Of a stretch of 64,000 nt of DNA, positions 16,789-25,923 are shown one piece after another; the stretch's first letter is position 1, and every line of letters begins with the position of its first letter. The DNA lies in assembly GCF_042138895.1 (NCBI RefSeq), contig NZ_JBHIKW010000010.1:62001-126000 (forward strand), in the 5' to 3' direction. The notes under the pieces are model-generated. The model did not search any database. It was given only the letters and a program-made list of their open reading frames with translations, and was not told where the DNA came from. Source of the stretch: Cedecea selenatireducens (lineage in GTDB: Bacteria > Pseudomonadota > Gammaproteobacteria > Enterobacterales > Enterobacteriaceae). Made by a program: the position numbers and the translations under genes.

Positions 16789-19779
16789 ATGAAAAATAAG
16801 GTTTTGACTCTGGTTCCCGTCTGTCTGGCCGGTTTCACCGGCGTGCTTCCCTTTTCAGCCTCCGCCGCCTGTTCGTCGCAAACGCCGAACACCGGGGACA
16901 CCGTGACCTGCAGCGGCTCGGGCATGGCGCCCGTTGTAGCCACCGCGGGCAGCAGCAACGTCACGATTAACCTCGACTCAACCGCCACCGGCAGCTACTC
17001 GCTGCCCACCCAGGCGACGCCATTCTCCGTGGACAGCAACAGCGTGATTAACAACGACGGGGCGCTTACCCTCACCGGCAACGGTACGGGCGTAGCGAAC
17101 CGTGGGGCGTTGCTGCTTGGCTTGAACAACGACAATACGCTGACTAACGGCGCGGCGGGCACGCTGACTACTACCGGGGCCTACAACGACGGCATGGCGG
17201 CCAACGGCAATAACAATACGCTGATCAACAACGGCACCATCACCACCAGCGGCAACAACTCTTACGGCATGACCGCCGCCTGGGGGCAGAGCAATCCTGG
17301 CGCGGCGGGAAATACCATCACGAATACCGGGACGATCTCCACGTCGGGGAATAACGCCAGGGCGATTTCGCTGCTGGGGGGCAGCGGCACGGTGAACAAC
17401 AGCGGGACGTTGACCACTTCCGGACGGGACGCGCCCACGGTGTTTTTACAGGGCAACAACGCCACGCTAAATAACAGCGGGCTGATACAGGCCAAAGGCA
17501 CGGCGTCCTCCAGCGGCAGCGTGGATGGCGTGGTGGCGAACACGCTCGGCAGCAGCTTTAACACCACGATCAATAACCTGGCCGGTGGGCAGATTATCAG
17601 CAATAACGGGATCGGTATTCGCTCCACCAACGGCAATATCACCATTACCAATGCCGGGCTGATTCAGGGCGGAAGCGGCACGGCAATTCTCAGCGGCAAC
17701 GGCAGCATTTCGCTGATCCTGCAGACAGGGTCGCAGATTGTTGGTCTTTCTGACGGCGGACGGGGTAACAACAGCGTGACGCTTGAAGGCACGGGAACGG
17801 CCTCTAGCGCCTTTACCAACTTCCAGACGCTGACGATGACGGGCAGCGACTGGACCTGGGCTGGCACCGGTGCGTTCACCACCGCCCTCGTGCAAAGCGG
17901 AACGCTGGATCTTACCGGCACGCTCGGTACCAGTACGGCTTCCGTAACGGCTTCGGTAAGCAACGGCGCGACGCTGCAGGCAAACTCAACCAATCTGCCG
18001 CTTTCGGTGAGCAACACCGGGCTTGTGCGCTTCCTGCAAAACAATCAGGGCGAGTATCTGGGCACGATAAGCGGGAGCGGTGCGGTAGAAAAAGCAGGGA
18101 CCGGGACGTTACTTTTTAACAGCGTGAACAGCTACACCGGGGGGACGGTCGTCAATGGCGGGACGCTTATCGTCGGCGATAGCTCACACGCTTCGGCTTC
18201 CCTTGCCAGCGGCGCTACCGTTGCGGCCGGAGCCACGCTTGGCGGCTACGGCACGGTAAACGGCGACGTGACTAACAGCGGAACGCTGGGAGCGGCCAAT
18301 GCTCTGTCGTCGCTTTCTGCTGGTCCACAGGGCAATTTCCAGATTAACGGTAACCTGACCAACGCGGGATTTGTGCAGCTGGGCGGCAGCGGCGTGGGGA
18401 ACAGCCTGACCGTAGCCGGAAACTATAGCGGCCAAAACGGCGTGATTGCGCTGAACACGGTGCTGGCGGGCGACGGAGCCGCGTCCGACAAGCTGATCGT
18501 GAGCGGGGGCAGCGCTTCCGGCAGCAGTACGCTGAAGGTCACTAATATTGGCGGGGCCGGGGCGCAAACTGCCATAGACGGTATTCAGGTGGTGCAGACC
18601 ACCAACGGCGCGACCAGCTCGGCAAACGCCTTCAAGCTTTCGGGCGGCACAGTTAGCGCCGGAGCGTATTCCTACTATCTCGCCAGGGGCGGCGTCTCTG
18701 ACGGCAGCGGCGGGAGCTGGTATCTGCGTAATTCCGTGGTGCCAGATTCGACAACGTCGGTCACCCCGGCGGAAGAAACGCCTCAGTCCATCGTGGATGC
18801 TTCGCACGGCAATGAGACGGTGAACGTCTATCGACCAGAAGTCGCGCTGTACGCCGAAGCGCCCTCGGTTGCCCGCCAGCTCAACCTGCAGCAGATAGAC
18901 ACCTTCCACGACCGCCAGGGCGAACAGAGCCTGCTAAACGGCGATAACAAAGCCCCGGCTTTCTGGGCCAGAAGCTGGGGAAGCCATGCGGATATTCATC
19001 AAAGCGGGGACGTTAATCCTTCGTTCAACGGTACGCTGTGGGGGCTGCAGCTGGGCCAGGATTTGTATACCGCAACCGAAGATAATGGCGCAACTCATCA
19101 TGCCGGTGTGCTGTTCGGCTTCTCCAGAGCGACCGGCGACGTCGATGGTTTTGCGCTGGCGAAACAGGGCTCGCGCGTCGGGAAATTGCAGTTGAACAAC
19201 TATAACTATGGGGCGTACTGGACCCGGGTTGCCGCTTCCGGCTGGTATACGGACGCGGTGTTAATGGGCAGCGCGCTGCGGCTGAATACGGATTCGGTGA
19301 ACGGCGTGAACGCCTCTTCCAGCGGCAATGCGGTTACCGGCTCCGTTGAAACGGGGCTGCCTGTTACCCTCGGTGAAGGGCTGACGCTTGAACCTCAGGC
19401 GCAGCTGGTCTGGCAGAGAACCTCGCTGGATTCGCTGCATGACGGCGTCTCTGAGGTGAGCTGGAATAACGGCAATACCTGGCAGGGGCGGGTTGGGGCC
19501 CGTTTGCAGTGGGCGTTTGAGGCGAGCGGCGTGAACTGGAAGCCCTATCTGCGGGCCAACGTGCTGCGTACGTTCGGGCAGGATGATGAAACGGCTTTCG
19601 ATGACAGCACGACGATCGCCAACAACGTTGGGCAAACGGCCGGGCAAATCGGCGCGGGGCTGGTGGCGCAGGTTAGCCAGAACGGCAGCCTGTACGCCAC
19701 GACCGGCTACCTGACCAATCTAGGCGGCGAGCGCCAGCGGGTAGTTACCGGCAATGTCGGCGTGCGCTGGAGCTGGTGA
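16789..19779 (+). CDS. Type V autotransporter (AIDA/pertactin-like passenger with C-terminal beta-barrel)
   Basis: The 996-residue protein has a signal peptide ending near SASA-ACSSQ. The long passenger is rich in Asn, Gly, Ser and Thr, with many short NNSGTLTTSG-type strands that should form a beta-helix (residues about 30-560). An autotransporter-associated repeat is centred on NSYTGGTVVNGGTLIVG. The C-terminal beta-barrel occupies about the last 265 residues and ends in the aromatic GVRWSW. It is therefore expected to be exported by Sec and to display its passenger at the cell surface. The passenger's function (adhesion, aggregation) cannot be read from the sequence. The only two visible passenger cysteines lie close together just after the signal peptide. 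The ATG is preferred to a GTG four codons upstream because it opens the signal peptide. Confidence 0.9.
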   Translation: MKNKVLTLVPVCLAGFTGVLPFSASAACSSQTPNTGDTVTCSGSGMAPVVATAGSSNVTINLDSTATGSYSLPTQATPFSVDSNSVINNDGALTLTGNGTGVANRGALLLGLNNDNTLTNGAAGTLTTTGAYNDGMAANGNNNTLINNGTITTSGNNSYGMTAAWGQSNPGAAGNTITNTGTISTSGNNARAISLLGGSGTVNNSGTLTTSGRDAPTVFLQGNNATLNNSGLIQAKGTASSSGSVDGVVANTLGSSFNTTINNLAGGQIISNNGIGIRSTNGNITITNAGLIQGGSGTAILSGNGSISLILQTGSQIVGLSDGGRGNNSVTLEGTGTASSAFTNFQTLTMTGSDWTWAGTGAFTTALVQSGTLDLTGTLGTSTASVTASVSNGATLQANSTNLPLSVSNTGLVRFLQNNQGEYLGTISGSGAVEKAGTGTLLFNSVNSYTGGTVVNGGTLIVGDSSHASASLASGATVAAGATLGGYGTVNGDVTNSGTLGAANALSSLSAGPQGNFQINGNLTNAGFVQLGGSGVGNSLTVAGNYSGQNGVIALNTVLAGDGAASDKLIVSGGSASGSSTLKVTNIGGAGAQTAIDGIQVVQTTNGATSSANAFKLSGGTVSAGAYSYYLARGGVSDGSGGSWYLRNSVVPDSTTSVTPAEETPQSIVDASHGNETVNVYRPEVALYAEAPSVARQLNLQQIDTFHDRQGEQSLLNGDNKAPAFWARSWGSHADIHQSGDVNPSFNGTLWGLQLGQDLYTATEDNGATHHAGVLFGFSRATGDVDGFALAKQGSRVGKLQLNNYNYGAYWTRVAASGWYTDAVLMGSALRLNTDSVNGVNASSSGNAVTGSVETGLPVTLGEGLTLEPQAQLVWQRTSLDSLHDGVSEVSWNNGNTWQGRVGARLQWAFEASGVNWKPYLRANVLRTFGQDDETAFDDSTTIANNVGQTAGQIGAGLVAQVSQNGSLYATTGYLTNLGGERQRVVTGNVGVRWSW

Positions 19780-19786
19780 TCGCCCT

Positions 19787-19816
19787 GCGGCTCCGGGCTT
19801 TGCCGGAGTCGCTTTT
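19787..19816 (+). terminator. Rho-independent terminator after the autotransporter gene
   Basis: GCGGCTCCGG pairs with CCGGAGTCGC (one mismatch) over a six-base loop and is followed by TTTT, eight bases past the stop. Confidence 0.8.
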
Positions 19817-19954
19817 ATTATGGTTACTTTGTATTCAGTTTTTTTGAAAGAGATAAGCGAATTGTTCCGCTAACAAACAAAGTCGTGCGGCGCTATTCTT
19901 ATTTCATCGAAGGCAGTCAGCCTTCCAACTAAACAAAATGCAAAGGTAATTATC

Positions 19955-20200
19955 ATGAAAAGCATCAAATATTTTGCCGTAGTTATGACTCTCGCCGCTT
20001 CCTTCTCCGGTTTTGCAGCGGAAACTCAGTCAGTTGCCAGCCAGACAATGGGCACCGTATCGGTCAGCGGCGCGTCTAACCTGGACAGCCTGCAGCACCA
20101 GTTGCAGCAAAAAGCCGAGCAGGCCGGGGCGAAATCCATCCGCATCATCTCTGCCGGTGGTGATAACAAAATGTACGGCGTGGCTGAAATCTACAACTAA
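19955..20200 (+). CDS. DUF1471 (YhcN/BhsA-type) small periplasmic stress protein
   Basis: The 81-residue precursor has a clear signal peptide (MKSIKYFAVVMTLAASFSGFAA) and one DUF1471 domain. Its marks are GTVSVSGASNLDSLQHQLQQKA and the end AGAKSIRIISAGGDNKMYGVAEIYN. Members such as BhsA, McbA and YhcN are small periplasmic or outer-membrane proteins induced by acid, oxidative or biofilm-related stress. Several paralogues exist per genome, so no symbol is given. It stands alone between two terminators. Confidence 0.9.
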   Translation: MKSIKYFAVVMTLAASFSGFAAETQSVASQTMGTVSVSGASNLDSLQHQLQQKAEQAGAKSIRIISAGGDNKMYGVAEIYN

Positions 20201-20219
20201 GCGCTGAATCACGCAGTAT

Positions 20220-20243
20220 GGGCCGCCTCGAGCGGCCCGTATT
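20220..20243. terminator. Bidirectional terminator between the DUF1471 and GNAT genes
   Basis: GGGCCGC and GCGGCCC form a perfect stem over a five-base loop between two convergent genes. A short T stretch follows on the plus strand. Confidence 0.75.
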
Positions 20244-20768
20244 TTATCTGAACTCTCGCGCCAACAGGCCAAAAATCCAGTCATCCTGCCAGCGTTCATT
20301 CAGCCAGTAGTTTTCCCGCAGCGTGCCTTCCTGCTGAAACCCCACTTTCTCCAGCACTTTCTTTGACGGAATATTTCCGGCAGTGACCGTGGCAACAAGC
20401 TTGCGGATACCGGCCTCTGCAAAAGCAAAGTCGCAAACCTCCAGCAGTGATTCATAGCCGTAGCCCTGCCCGTGAAACGACGGATCGAGTAAAAAGCCCA
20501 CTTCTGCTATATCGTCCTCGCGCAGGATAAAACCGGTGACGCCAATCGGCACGCCGGTTTTCAGATGCCGCATCACCATGCAGAGCCAGTGCCTGCTGCC
20601 CGGCTGCCATTCGGGGAGGCGAGCGTCGAAGGTGCGGCGGATCTCTTCCTCCGGGCGGTTTTCGTCGACGTAGCGCATTACCTCCGGCTGCTGCTGCAGG
20701 TAACGAAAAAGCGGCCAGTCGGCTTCGGTAAGCTGGCTGAGTGACAGGCGAGGGGTGTGAAGTTGCAT
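20244..20768 (-). CDS. GNAT-family N-acetyltransferase (RimJ/RimL type)
   Basis: The 174-residue protein begins MQLHTPRLSLSQLTEADWPLF, the usual start of RimJ/RimL-like acetyltransferases. It contains the acetyl-CoA binding region EVGFLLDPSFHGQGYGYESL and the late motif NIPSKKVLEKVGFQQEGTLR. It should transfer acetyl from acetyl-CoA to an amino group, possibly a protein N-terminus, but the substrate is unknown. Length and motifs are complete. It is a single gene, convergent with the DUF1471 gene. Confidence 0.9.
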   Translation of the reverse strand: MQLHTPRLSLSQLTEADWPLFRYLQQQPEVMRYVDENRPEEEIRRTFDARLPEWQPGSRHWLCMVMRHLKTGVPIGVTGFILREDDIAEVGFLLDPSFHGQGYGYESLLEVCDFAFAEAGIRKLVATVTAGNIPSKKVLEKVGFQQEGTLRENYWLNERWQDDWIFGLLAREFR

Positions 20769-20851
20769 AGTGTGTTGACTCGTCTTTACCGGGAATGCTC
20801 TTTGATAGCAGTAAATAAAAAGCGGCGCCAGTTTGTGGCCCCGCTTATGTG

Positions 20852-21025
20852 TTAATCCCAGCGCGATAAGTCATCTCTTGTTAGCCCCATATCCCTGAGC
20901 TGTTCAGGACTGAGTTCGCGCAGGGCGCGTAAAGTCCGACGGCGCTGGTGGCTACGACGAAAATACTGGTAAAGCATGACCAGGCCAAAAAACGGCCTAC
21001 GGTGGTGGTTCTCTTCAAAGCCCAT
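20852..21025 (-). CDS. DUF1127 (YjiS-like) small protein
   Basis: The 57-residue product ends in a DUF1127 domain: YQYFRRSHQRRRTLRALREL followed by SPEQLRDMGLTRDDLSRWD. The start at 21025 is chosen because AGGAG lies seven bases upstream; a start 22 codons earlier lacks a site and adds unrelated residues. DUF1127 proteins are small, basic and often stress-induced. Some bind RNA or affect phosphate and carbon metabolism, but no single function is agreed. It is divergent from the MocR-type regulator, a pairing that suggests regulation by it. Confidence 0.85.
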   Translation of the reverse strand: MGFEENHHRRPFFGLVMLYQYFRRSHQRRRTLRALRELSPEQLRDMGLTRDDLSRWD

Positions 21026-21201
21026 GGCATCACTCCTCGCGGTTTTTCTGGGGTTATCATGCGGCGAGCGGGCAAAAGCAGACAGATTCAAAAATCACTT
21101 TTCTTTAACATACAGAAAGGCTAAAACATGAGCTGAATGGCATTTATTGCGCCATTCTGTATTGGTTTTTCCTTCTGTATGGTTTCCGGTGAGGATACAG
21201 C

Positions 21202-22611
21202 ATGACGCGTTACCAACATCTCGCCACGCTTCTGGCCGGGCGTATTGAGCAAGGGCTTTATCAAAGCGGGGAGCGTTTGCCTTCGGTTCGTAGCCTGAGC
21301 AGTGAGCACGGCGTCAGTATCAGTACCGTGCAGCAGGCTTATCACGTCCTGGAAGATCAGCAGCTGATTTCCCCCCAGCCGCGTTCCGGCTACTTTGTTG
21401 CGCCGCGCAAAGCGGTTCCTCCCGTGCCGCGTTTAACGCGTCCGGTACAGCGGCCGGTCGAAGTGACGCAGTGGGATGCGGTGCTGGAATTAGTGAACTC
21501 CCGGCAGAACTGTGAAGTGATCGCTTTTGGCAGCGGCTCGCCGGACCTTACCCAGTCGACAATCAAGCCGCTTTGGCGAGAGATGGGGCGGCTCGCGCAG
21601 TATCAGGAGCCTGAACTGCTGGGCTACGACGGCATGTTCGGCGTGAAAGCGCTGCGCGAGCAAATTGCCCGCCTGATGCTGGACAGCAACTGCGTGGTGA
21701 ATGCCGACGACATCGTGGTGACGAACGGCTGCCATGAAGCCCTGTCGATTGCGATTCGCGCGGTGTGTGAGCCGGGGGACATTGTGGCGGTCGAGTCCCC
21801 GTCGTTTCACGGCACCATGCAAATGCTGCGCGGATACGGCGTTAAAGTTGTTGAAATCCCTACCGATTCTGTCACAGGCATGAGCCTCGAGGCGCTGGAG
21901 TTGGCGTTAGAGCAATGGCCGATAAAAGCCGTCATTTTGGTGGCCAACTGCAATAATCCTCTGGGATTCATCATGCCGGATGCGCGCAAGAAAGCGGTGA
22001 TGAACCTTGCGCAGCGCTTTGATATCGCCATTATCGAAGATGATGTTTACGGCGAGCTGGCCTATGAGTATCCGCGCCCGATGACCATCAAATCCCTGGA
22101 TGTTGATGGCCGCGTTCTGCTGTGCAGCTCGTTTTCAAAAACGCTGGCACCGGGGCTGCGCGTGGGCTGGATAGTGCCTGGGCGCTACCTCGACCGGACG
22201 CTGCACTCCAAATACATCGGCACAGGCAGCAGCGCCACCTTCACCCAGCAGGCGGTAGCGGCGTTTATTCGCAACGGGCACTATCACCGCCATCTCAGAC
22301 GCATGCGCCAGCACTATCAGCGCAACCTGGACGTCTTTACCTGTCGCGTGCGGCAATATTTCCCCTGCGGTATTTGCGTCAGCCGGCCTCAGGGGGGCTT
22401 CCTGATGTGGATAGAACTCCCGGAAGAGGTCGATGCCGTGCGGCTTAGCAGCGCATTGAAGGAGGCTAAAATCCATATTGCGATCGGCTCGCTGTTTTCG
22501 GCCTCCGGTAAATACCGTAACTGCCTGCGGCTGAACTATTCTTTGCCGTGCAACGCCGTCACCGAGGCTGCCCTCAAAAGGTTGGGTGAAATCGTCGACT
22601 GTGAGATTTGA
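21202..22611 (+). CDS. MocR-type transcriptional regulator (GntR HTH fused to aminotransferase fold), YdcR-like
   Basis: The 469-residue protein has an N-terminal GntR winged helix (residues about 1-70, SGERLPSVRSLSSEHGVSIS). A type I aminotransferase domain follows, with the PLP lysine in SSFSKTLAPGLRVGW and the GSGSPD and NCNNPLG motifs. Such MocR regulators sense PLP or an amino compound rather than act as metabolic transaminases. Length and order match E. coli YdcR. It is divergent from the DUF1127 gene, its most likely target, with about 175 bases between the starts. Confidence 0.9.
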   Translation: MTRYQHLATLLAGRIEQGLYQSGERLPSVRSLSSEHGVSISTVQQAYHVLEDQQLISPQPRSGYFVAPRKAVPPVPRLTRPVQRPVEVTQWDAVLELVNSRQNCEVIAFGSGSPDLTQSTIKPLWREMGRLAQYQEPELLGYDGMFGVKALREQIARLMLDSNCVVNADDIVVTNGCHEALSIAIRAVCEPGDIVAVESPSFHGTMQMLRGYGVKVVEIPTDSVTGMSLEALELALEQWPIKAVILVANCNNPLGFIMPDARKKAVMNLAQRFDIAIIEDDVYGELAYEYPRPMTIKSLDVDGRVLLCSSFSKTLAPGLRVGWIVPGRYLDRTLHSKYIGTGSSATFTQQAVAAFIRNGHYHRHLRRMRQHYQRNLDVFTCRVRQYFPCGICVSRPQGGFLMWIELPEEVDAVRLSSALKEAKIHIAIGSLFSASGKYRNCLRLNYSLPCNAVTEAALKRLGEIVDCEI

Positions 22612-22793
22612 AAATGCCTGATTAAATCGCTCCTTTTATCGCCATTGATTATTATTTAGCTGTTTTACACTCGGCTGTAATGGCGAAGTTTGGCCTTGGC
22701 ATTAATAACCATAAAAAAATAGCCGCCTGGGGCGGAAAAAGCAGTTTTTTCTGCGTTCGGCAGCATAAGGCCGGACATCGACAAAGGACTATC

Positions 22794-24431
22794 ATGAGCA
22801 GCGCAACATTGCAGATGCGGGAGCACTTTGAGACGTGTCTGGGGATTATTCGGCAGGCTTCGCTCCAGATCCTGCCCTTACTGAACATTCGTGCCGCCGA
22901 AGGCAAAGATCCGCAGTGGTTTTTCCAGCAGTTGGAGCAGGCTCGTATGGCGCTTGGCAGCTGGGGCGCGGTGGCGAAACGGCTGAATCTTAACGACTCC
23001 GAGATTTCACAATTTACGCTGCTGCTGCGCCATTTGCAGCAGCTGGTGCCGCAGTATGAGAGCGGGCAGGAGGTCAGCCAAAACCAGCTGCTCGCCGCCC
23101 TGCGCTTCACCAGCTATCTTGAGCATGTGCGGTTCAAGCAGCCGCTGCTGGGCTATTCCACCGAGTTATCCTCAGATGTTGACGGCCTGCAGAAAGGCGC
23201 CCAGCAGCAAATGCGCGCCATTGAACTGATGCTAAAAGGGCTGGTGAACCAGGCGTGGGAAAGCCAGGCTGACCTGGTGAATCAGCTCAAAAACCAGTTT
23301 GGTGCCGATAAGGTTCGCCGCTGGTTGAAGCGAGGCGAGCGGGGCGACGTGCTGAGCGGGATGAAGTTTAGCGAGCTGGCGCTGATGCTGGTGGACAAGA
23401 AAGAGTTCGCCCATCACTACGCGAAAATCTACCAAAACTCGCCGCAGCTGGGCTTTCTTATCGACCAGCGTAAAACCCTGCAAATCTTCCTCGATGGCAC
23501 CAGGCAAATCCGCAATGACCTGATGCACAAGCAGCCGCTGTCCACCGTGCAGGTGGCTTTGCTGGATAGCTATTTCGGTGAAATCAGCGGCCCGGTACAG
23601 AAAGCTTTTAGCGAAGGCCGCACCAAAGTTAATCCTTCCGCTTTGTTAGACACTGATGACGCCACGCTACAGAACTATCTTGAGCAGGCGCGTAAAAACC
23701 ACTCGGCACAGGGCGGTGACCCGGAAGAGATCAGAGAGTCCATCGAGCGTTTCGACCCACGCGCGGCCAAAAAGCAGCATGATACAACCAGCGTTATCTC
23801 TACCGCGCTTTGGGCATCGGTAGGGATTGCCGTTGTGGCGGTAGCGGTGGTTGGTCTCTACTTGTTAAGCGATATGTCTTCAAAGCCAGAAGTGACGGTG
23901 ACGGCTCCGATTGTGAGCACGCCGGTGCAGCAGAAAGAGCGCCCGGAAAACAACAGCCCGCGCGATATGCTGGCCAATATGGGCATCAGCTGGGATGAAA
24001 ATAACCTGCGTGCGGCGATTAACCGCAACGACGCCCGTATTGTGCGGCTTTTCATGCAGGGCGGGATGAACTGGAAAGTTTATTTTGCCGAGCAGGCGCT
24101 GGCGGAGGACTACCGGGATGTGTTGACTATTTTGCTGCAATACCGGCCGCAAATGGATGAGGCCCGGCCCTGCCGCAGGCTGATTGGCTCCACCGAGCTA
24201 GGTATGAAGAAAGGGCAAAAGCTGACTTCGCTGAGGAAGCAATTCCTCGCCAGCTTCTGCAGTTCAGCCCCGGCAGTACAGCGCCAGAAGGAAGAAGTTG
24301 AGCGCGCCCGGATGCGCCTGGCGGCGCAAAAGCAGCGCTATGAAGATGCGACCGCTCAGGGGCTGGAGACAGAGCCGGTGGATGAGCAGACCGCCAAAAT
24401 TCAGCAGGCGATATACAACGCGATGCGCTAG
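22794..24431 (+). CDS. HEPN-domain membrane protein (STY4199-like)
   Basis: This is a 545-residue protein with an unusual domain order. A long helical N-terminal part ends in a HEPN signature, R240-N-D-L-M-H245, within LDGTRQIRNDLMHKQ. A single transmembrane segment follows at about 334-358. Then comes a region of about 185 residues with ankyrin-like helices (NNLRAAINRNDARIVRLFMQGG) and a charged C-terminal coiled coil near 505-530. HEPN proteins with Rx4-6H are commonly metal-independent RNases or toxins. Anchoring such a domain to the membrane suggests a sensor or effector role, but none is established here. It resembles a family annotated from Salmonella STY4199. The start follows AAAGGA; an earlier in-frame start has no site. 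No antitoxin-like partner is adjacent. Confidence 0.78.
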   Translation: MSSATLQMREHFETCLGIIRQASLQILPLLNIRAAEGKDPQWFFQQLEQARMALGSWGAVAKRLNLNDSEISQFTLLLRHLQQLVPQYESGQEVSQNQLLAALRFTSYLEHVRFKQPLLGYSTELSSDVDGLQKGAQQQMRAIELMLKGLVNQAWESQADLVNQLKNQFGADKVRRWLKRGERGDVLSGMKFSELALMLVDKKEFAHHYAKIYQNSPQLGFLIDQRKTLQIFLDGTRQIRNDLMHKQPLSTVQVALLDSYFGEISGPVQKAFSEGRTKVNPSALLDTDDATLQNYLEQARKNHSAQGGDPEEIRESIERFDPRAAKKQHDTTSVISTALWASVGIAVVAVAVVGLYLLSDMSSKPEVTVTAPIVSTPVQQKERPENNSPRDMLANMGISWDENNLRAAINRNDARIVRLFMQGGMNWKVYFAEQALAEDYRDVLTILLQYRPQMDEARPCRRLIGSTELGMKKGQKLTSLRKQFLASFCSSAPAVQRQKEEVERARMRLAAQKQRYEDATAQGLETEPVDEQTAKIQQAIYNAMR

Positions 24432-24438
24432 CCGTACC

Positions 24439-24458
24439 GGGCAGCCTTCGGGCCGCCC
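24439..24458 (+). terminator. GC-rich hairpin after the HEPN gene
   Basis: GGGC-A-GCC and GGC-C-GCCC pair over a TTCG tetraloop between the convergent HEPN and nudI genes. No T run is present, so termination strength is uncertain. Confidence 0.45.
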
Positions 24459-24464
24459 AATGCA

Positions 24465-24890
24465 TTACAGCAGGCCTTTATCGCGGAACGTCGCGGCGGT
24501 GGCTTCGTTCAGGTCATAGTTAGCCAGATCCTGCGGGCTGACCCACGCATACTGCTCAAACTCTTCGTTAATGGTTATCTCGCGGTTTTCGCTGACGCAG
24601 TCAAACATCAGGTAAATCATATACACCTGCTCTTTGCTGCCGTCGGCGTAGGTTTTCACCCGGACGTCATCGCGGAAGGTCCACGGTGCGATGTGCGAGA
24701 TAATCAGCGCTTCGCCCAACTCCTCTCGGATCTCACGCCGCAGCCCTTCTACCATGGTTTCGCCCGGCTCAATGCCGCCGCCGGAAAGCGCCCACTGGCC
24801 GGGAAAAACACCGCGATCTTGCGGCATTTTGCACAGCAAATATTGGCCCTGATTCTGGATAATCGGGCAGGCAATCACTCTTTGTCGCAT
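24465..24890 (-). CDS. nudI: Nucleoside triphosphatase NudI (Nudix hydrolase)
   Basis: NudI hydrolyses pyrimidine (deoxy)nucleoside triphosphates to monophosphates and pyrophosphate. The 141-residue product equals E. coli NudI in length. It contains the complete Nudix box GGIEPGETMVEGLRREIREELGE, split here as GGIEPGETMVEGLRR and EIREELGE (residues about 38-60). The start MRQRVIACPIIQN and the end RDKGLL also match. It is a single gene, convergent with the HEPN gene. Confidence 0.94.
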   Translation of the reverse strand: MRQRVIACPIIQNQGQYLLCKMPQDRGVFPGQWALSGGGIEPGETMVEGLRREIREELGEALIISHIAPWTFRDDVRVKTYADGSKEQVYMIYLMFDCVSENREITINEEFEQYAWVSPQDLANYDLNEATAATFRDKGLL

Positions 24891-24935
24891 CGTCTTCTCC
24901 CTGAAAAATAAGCCGCCGTGTTATAGCACAGATAA

Positions 24936-24963
24936 GAAAAAGGGTCTGCACGTAGGCAGACCC
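24936..24963 (-). terminator. Rho-independent terminator of the omptin gene
   Basis: On the minus strand GGGTCTGC pairs with GCAGACCC over a six-base loop and is followed by TTTTT, 28 bases after the omptin stop. Confidence 0.85.
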
Positions 24964-24990
24964 TCAATGAACAACAACAATAAAAGGCTT

Positions 24991-25923
24991 TTAGAAGCGA
25001 TACTGAATGCCGACGCCGTAGGTATAGCTGTCGTTACTCAGGCCAGCGGCATCGCCACCCTGAGACCAGGTTTCCCCGGTTTTATTATCACGGGTTTTTG
25101 TCGAGGCCTTCGCTTCGGCAAAACGCGTCCACGTTAATTCCGTATAGAGTCGGGTATTCGGCGTAACGTAATACCCGGCAGAAACGGTAGCGGCATAATA
25201 ATTGGAATTATTGCCTTTTTCGCTAAAGCTCAGCTGACGCATATAATGCTCGTCATTATCTTGCGCATTCACCCACGGGCTGAATTTAAATTGCCCTGCT
25301 AAATCAAAGTCCTGATAGCGATAACTTCCGGTCAGCCCAACGTATGGCACGCTGAATTTCTGGCTATAACCAATCCCTGGTTTCCCGGCAGGGAATTCAC
25401 CGACAAGCGCGCCGTTGAAATAATTGTATGAGCCGCCTCTGGCGGTCCAGCTGTATCGGGTTTCCTGGTAGCCGGTGACGATGCCGAGGTTATAAGCCGG
25501 TTCCTTTAACAGCCAGCCGGTCAGGTTAAGATCGAACTGATTGGCGTAATTCAGGCTGGTATCAGGGTGGGTGGATTTGTCGCTCCAGCGGCTTTGGCCA
25601 GGCGTTTGCCAGTCATAGTCGGACATGTGTGAGCCGCGTGAGGCGAAGGTTGTCCAGCCGTTTGCGTTGAGAGTGATATAGCGCTGAGCGTCCCAGCTAA
25701 TACCGCCTTTAATAATAGGTGTATTTTTAATTTTCCATTTCAGTTCACTTAATTTACTGCCATCGTGTTGATTATAAACGAGCTCTTTAGATTCTCCGTT
25801 TAGAACACCGGTGGAAATATTGGTGGTTACTGCGTCGGGTGAAAAATTAAAGCTGGTTGAAGCGAGCAGCGCCGGGCTAAACAGCAATGCGGCGGCCGCA
25901 GGCAGGTATTTTTGCTTGTGCAT
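24991..25923 (-). CDS. Omptin-family outer-membrane protease (Pla/PgtE/CroP-like)
   Basis: Omptins are ten-stranded outer-membrane beta-barrels that cleave host peptides and proteins at dibasic or basic sites and need rough LPS for activity. The 310-residue precursor has a signal peptide of about 21 residues. All four expected catalytic residues are visible: D102 and D104 (SHMSDYDW), and D224 and H226 (QDNDEHYM). The C-terminus GVGIQYRF is a barrel-end signature. The sequence is closer to the Pla/PgtE group than to OmpT, judging from DEHYMRQLSF and GGDAAGLSN. Enzymes of this type are often PhoP-regulated; only a single half-site-like TAAACC lies upstream, so this is unproven. The gene has its own terminator and an AT-rich leader. 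Confidence 0.92.
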   Translation of the reverse strand: MHKQKYLPAAAALLFSPALLASTSFNFSPDAVTTNISTGVLNGESKELVYNQHDGSKLSELKWKIKNTPIIKGGISWDAQRYITLNANGWTTFASRGSHMSDYDWQTPGQSRWSDKSTHPDTSLNYANQFDLNLTGWLLKEPAYNLGIVTGYQETRYSWTARGGSYNYFNGALVGEFPAGKPGIGYSQKFSVPYVGLTGSYRYQDFDLAGQFKFSPWVNAQDNDEHYMRQLSFSEKGNNSNYYAATVSAGYYVTPNTRLYTELTWTRFAEAKASTKTRDNKTGETWSQGGDAAGLSNDSYTYGVGIQYRF

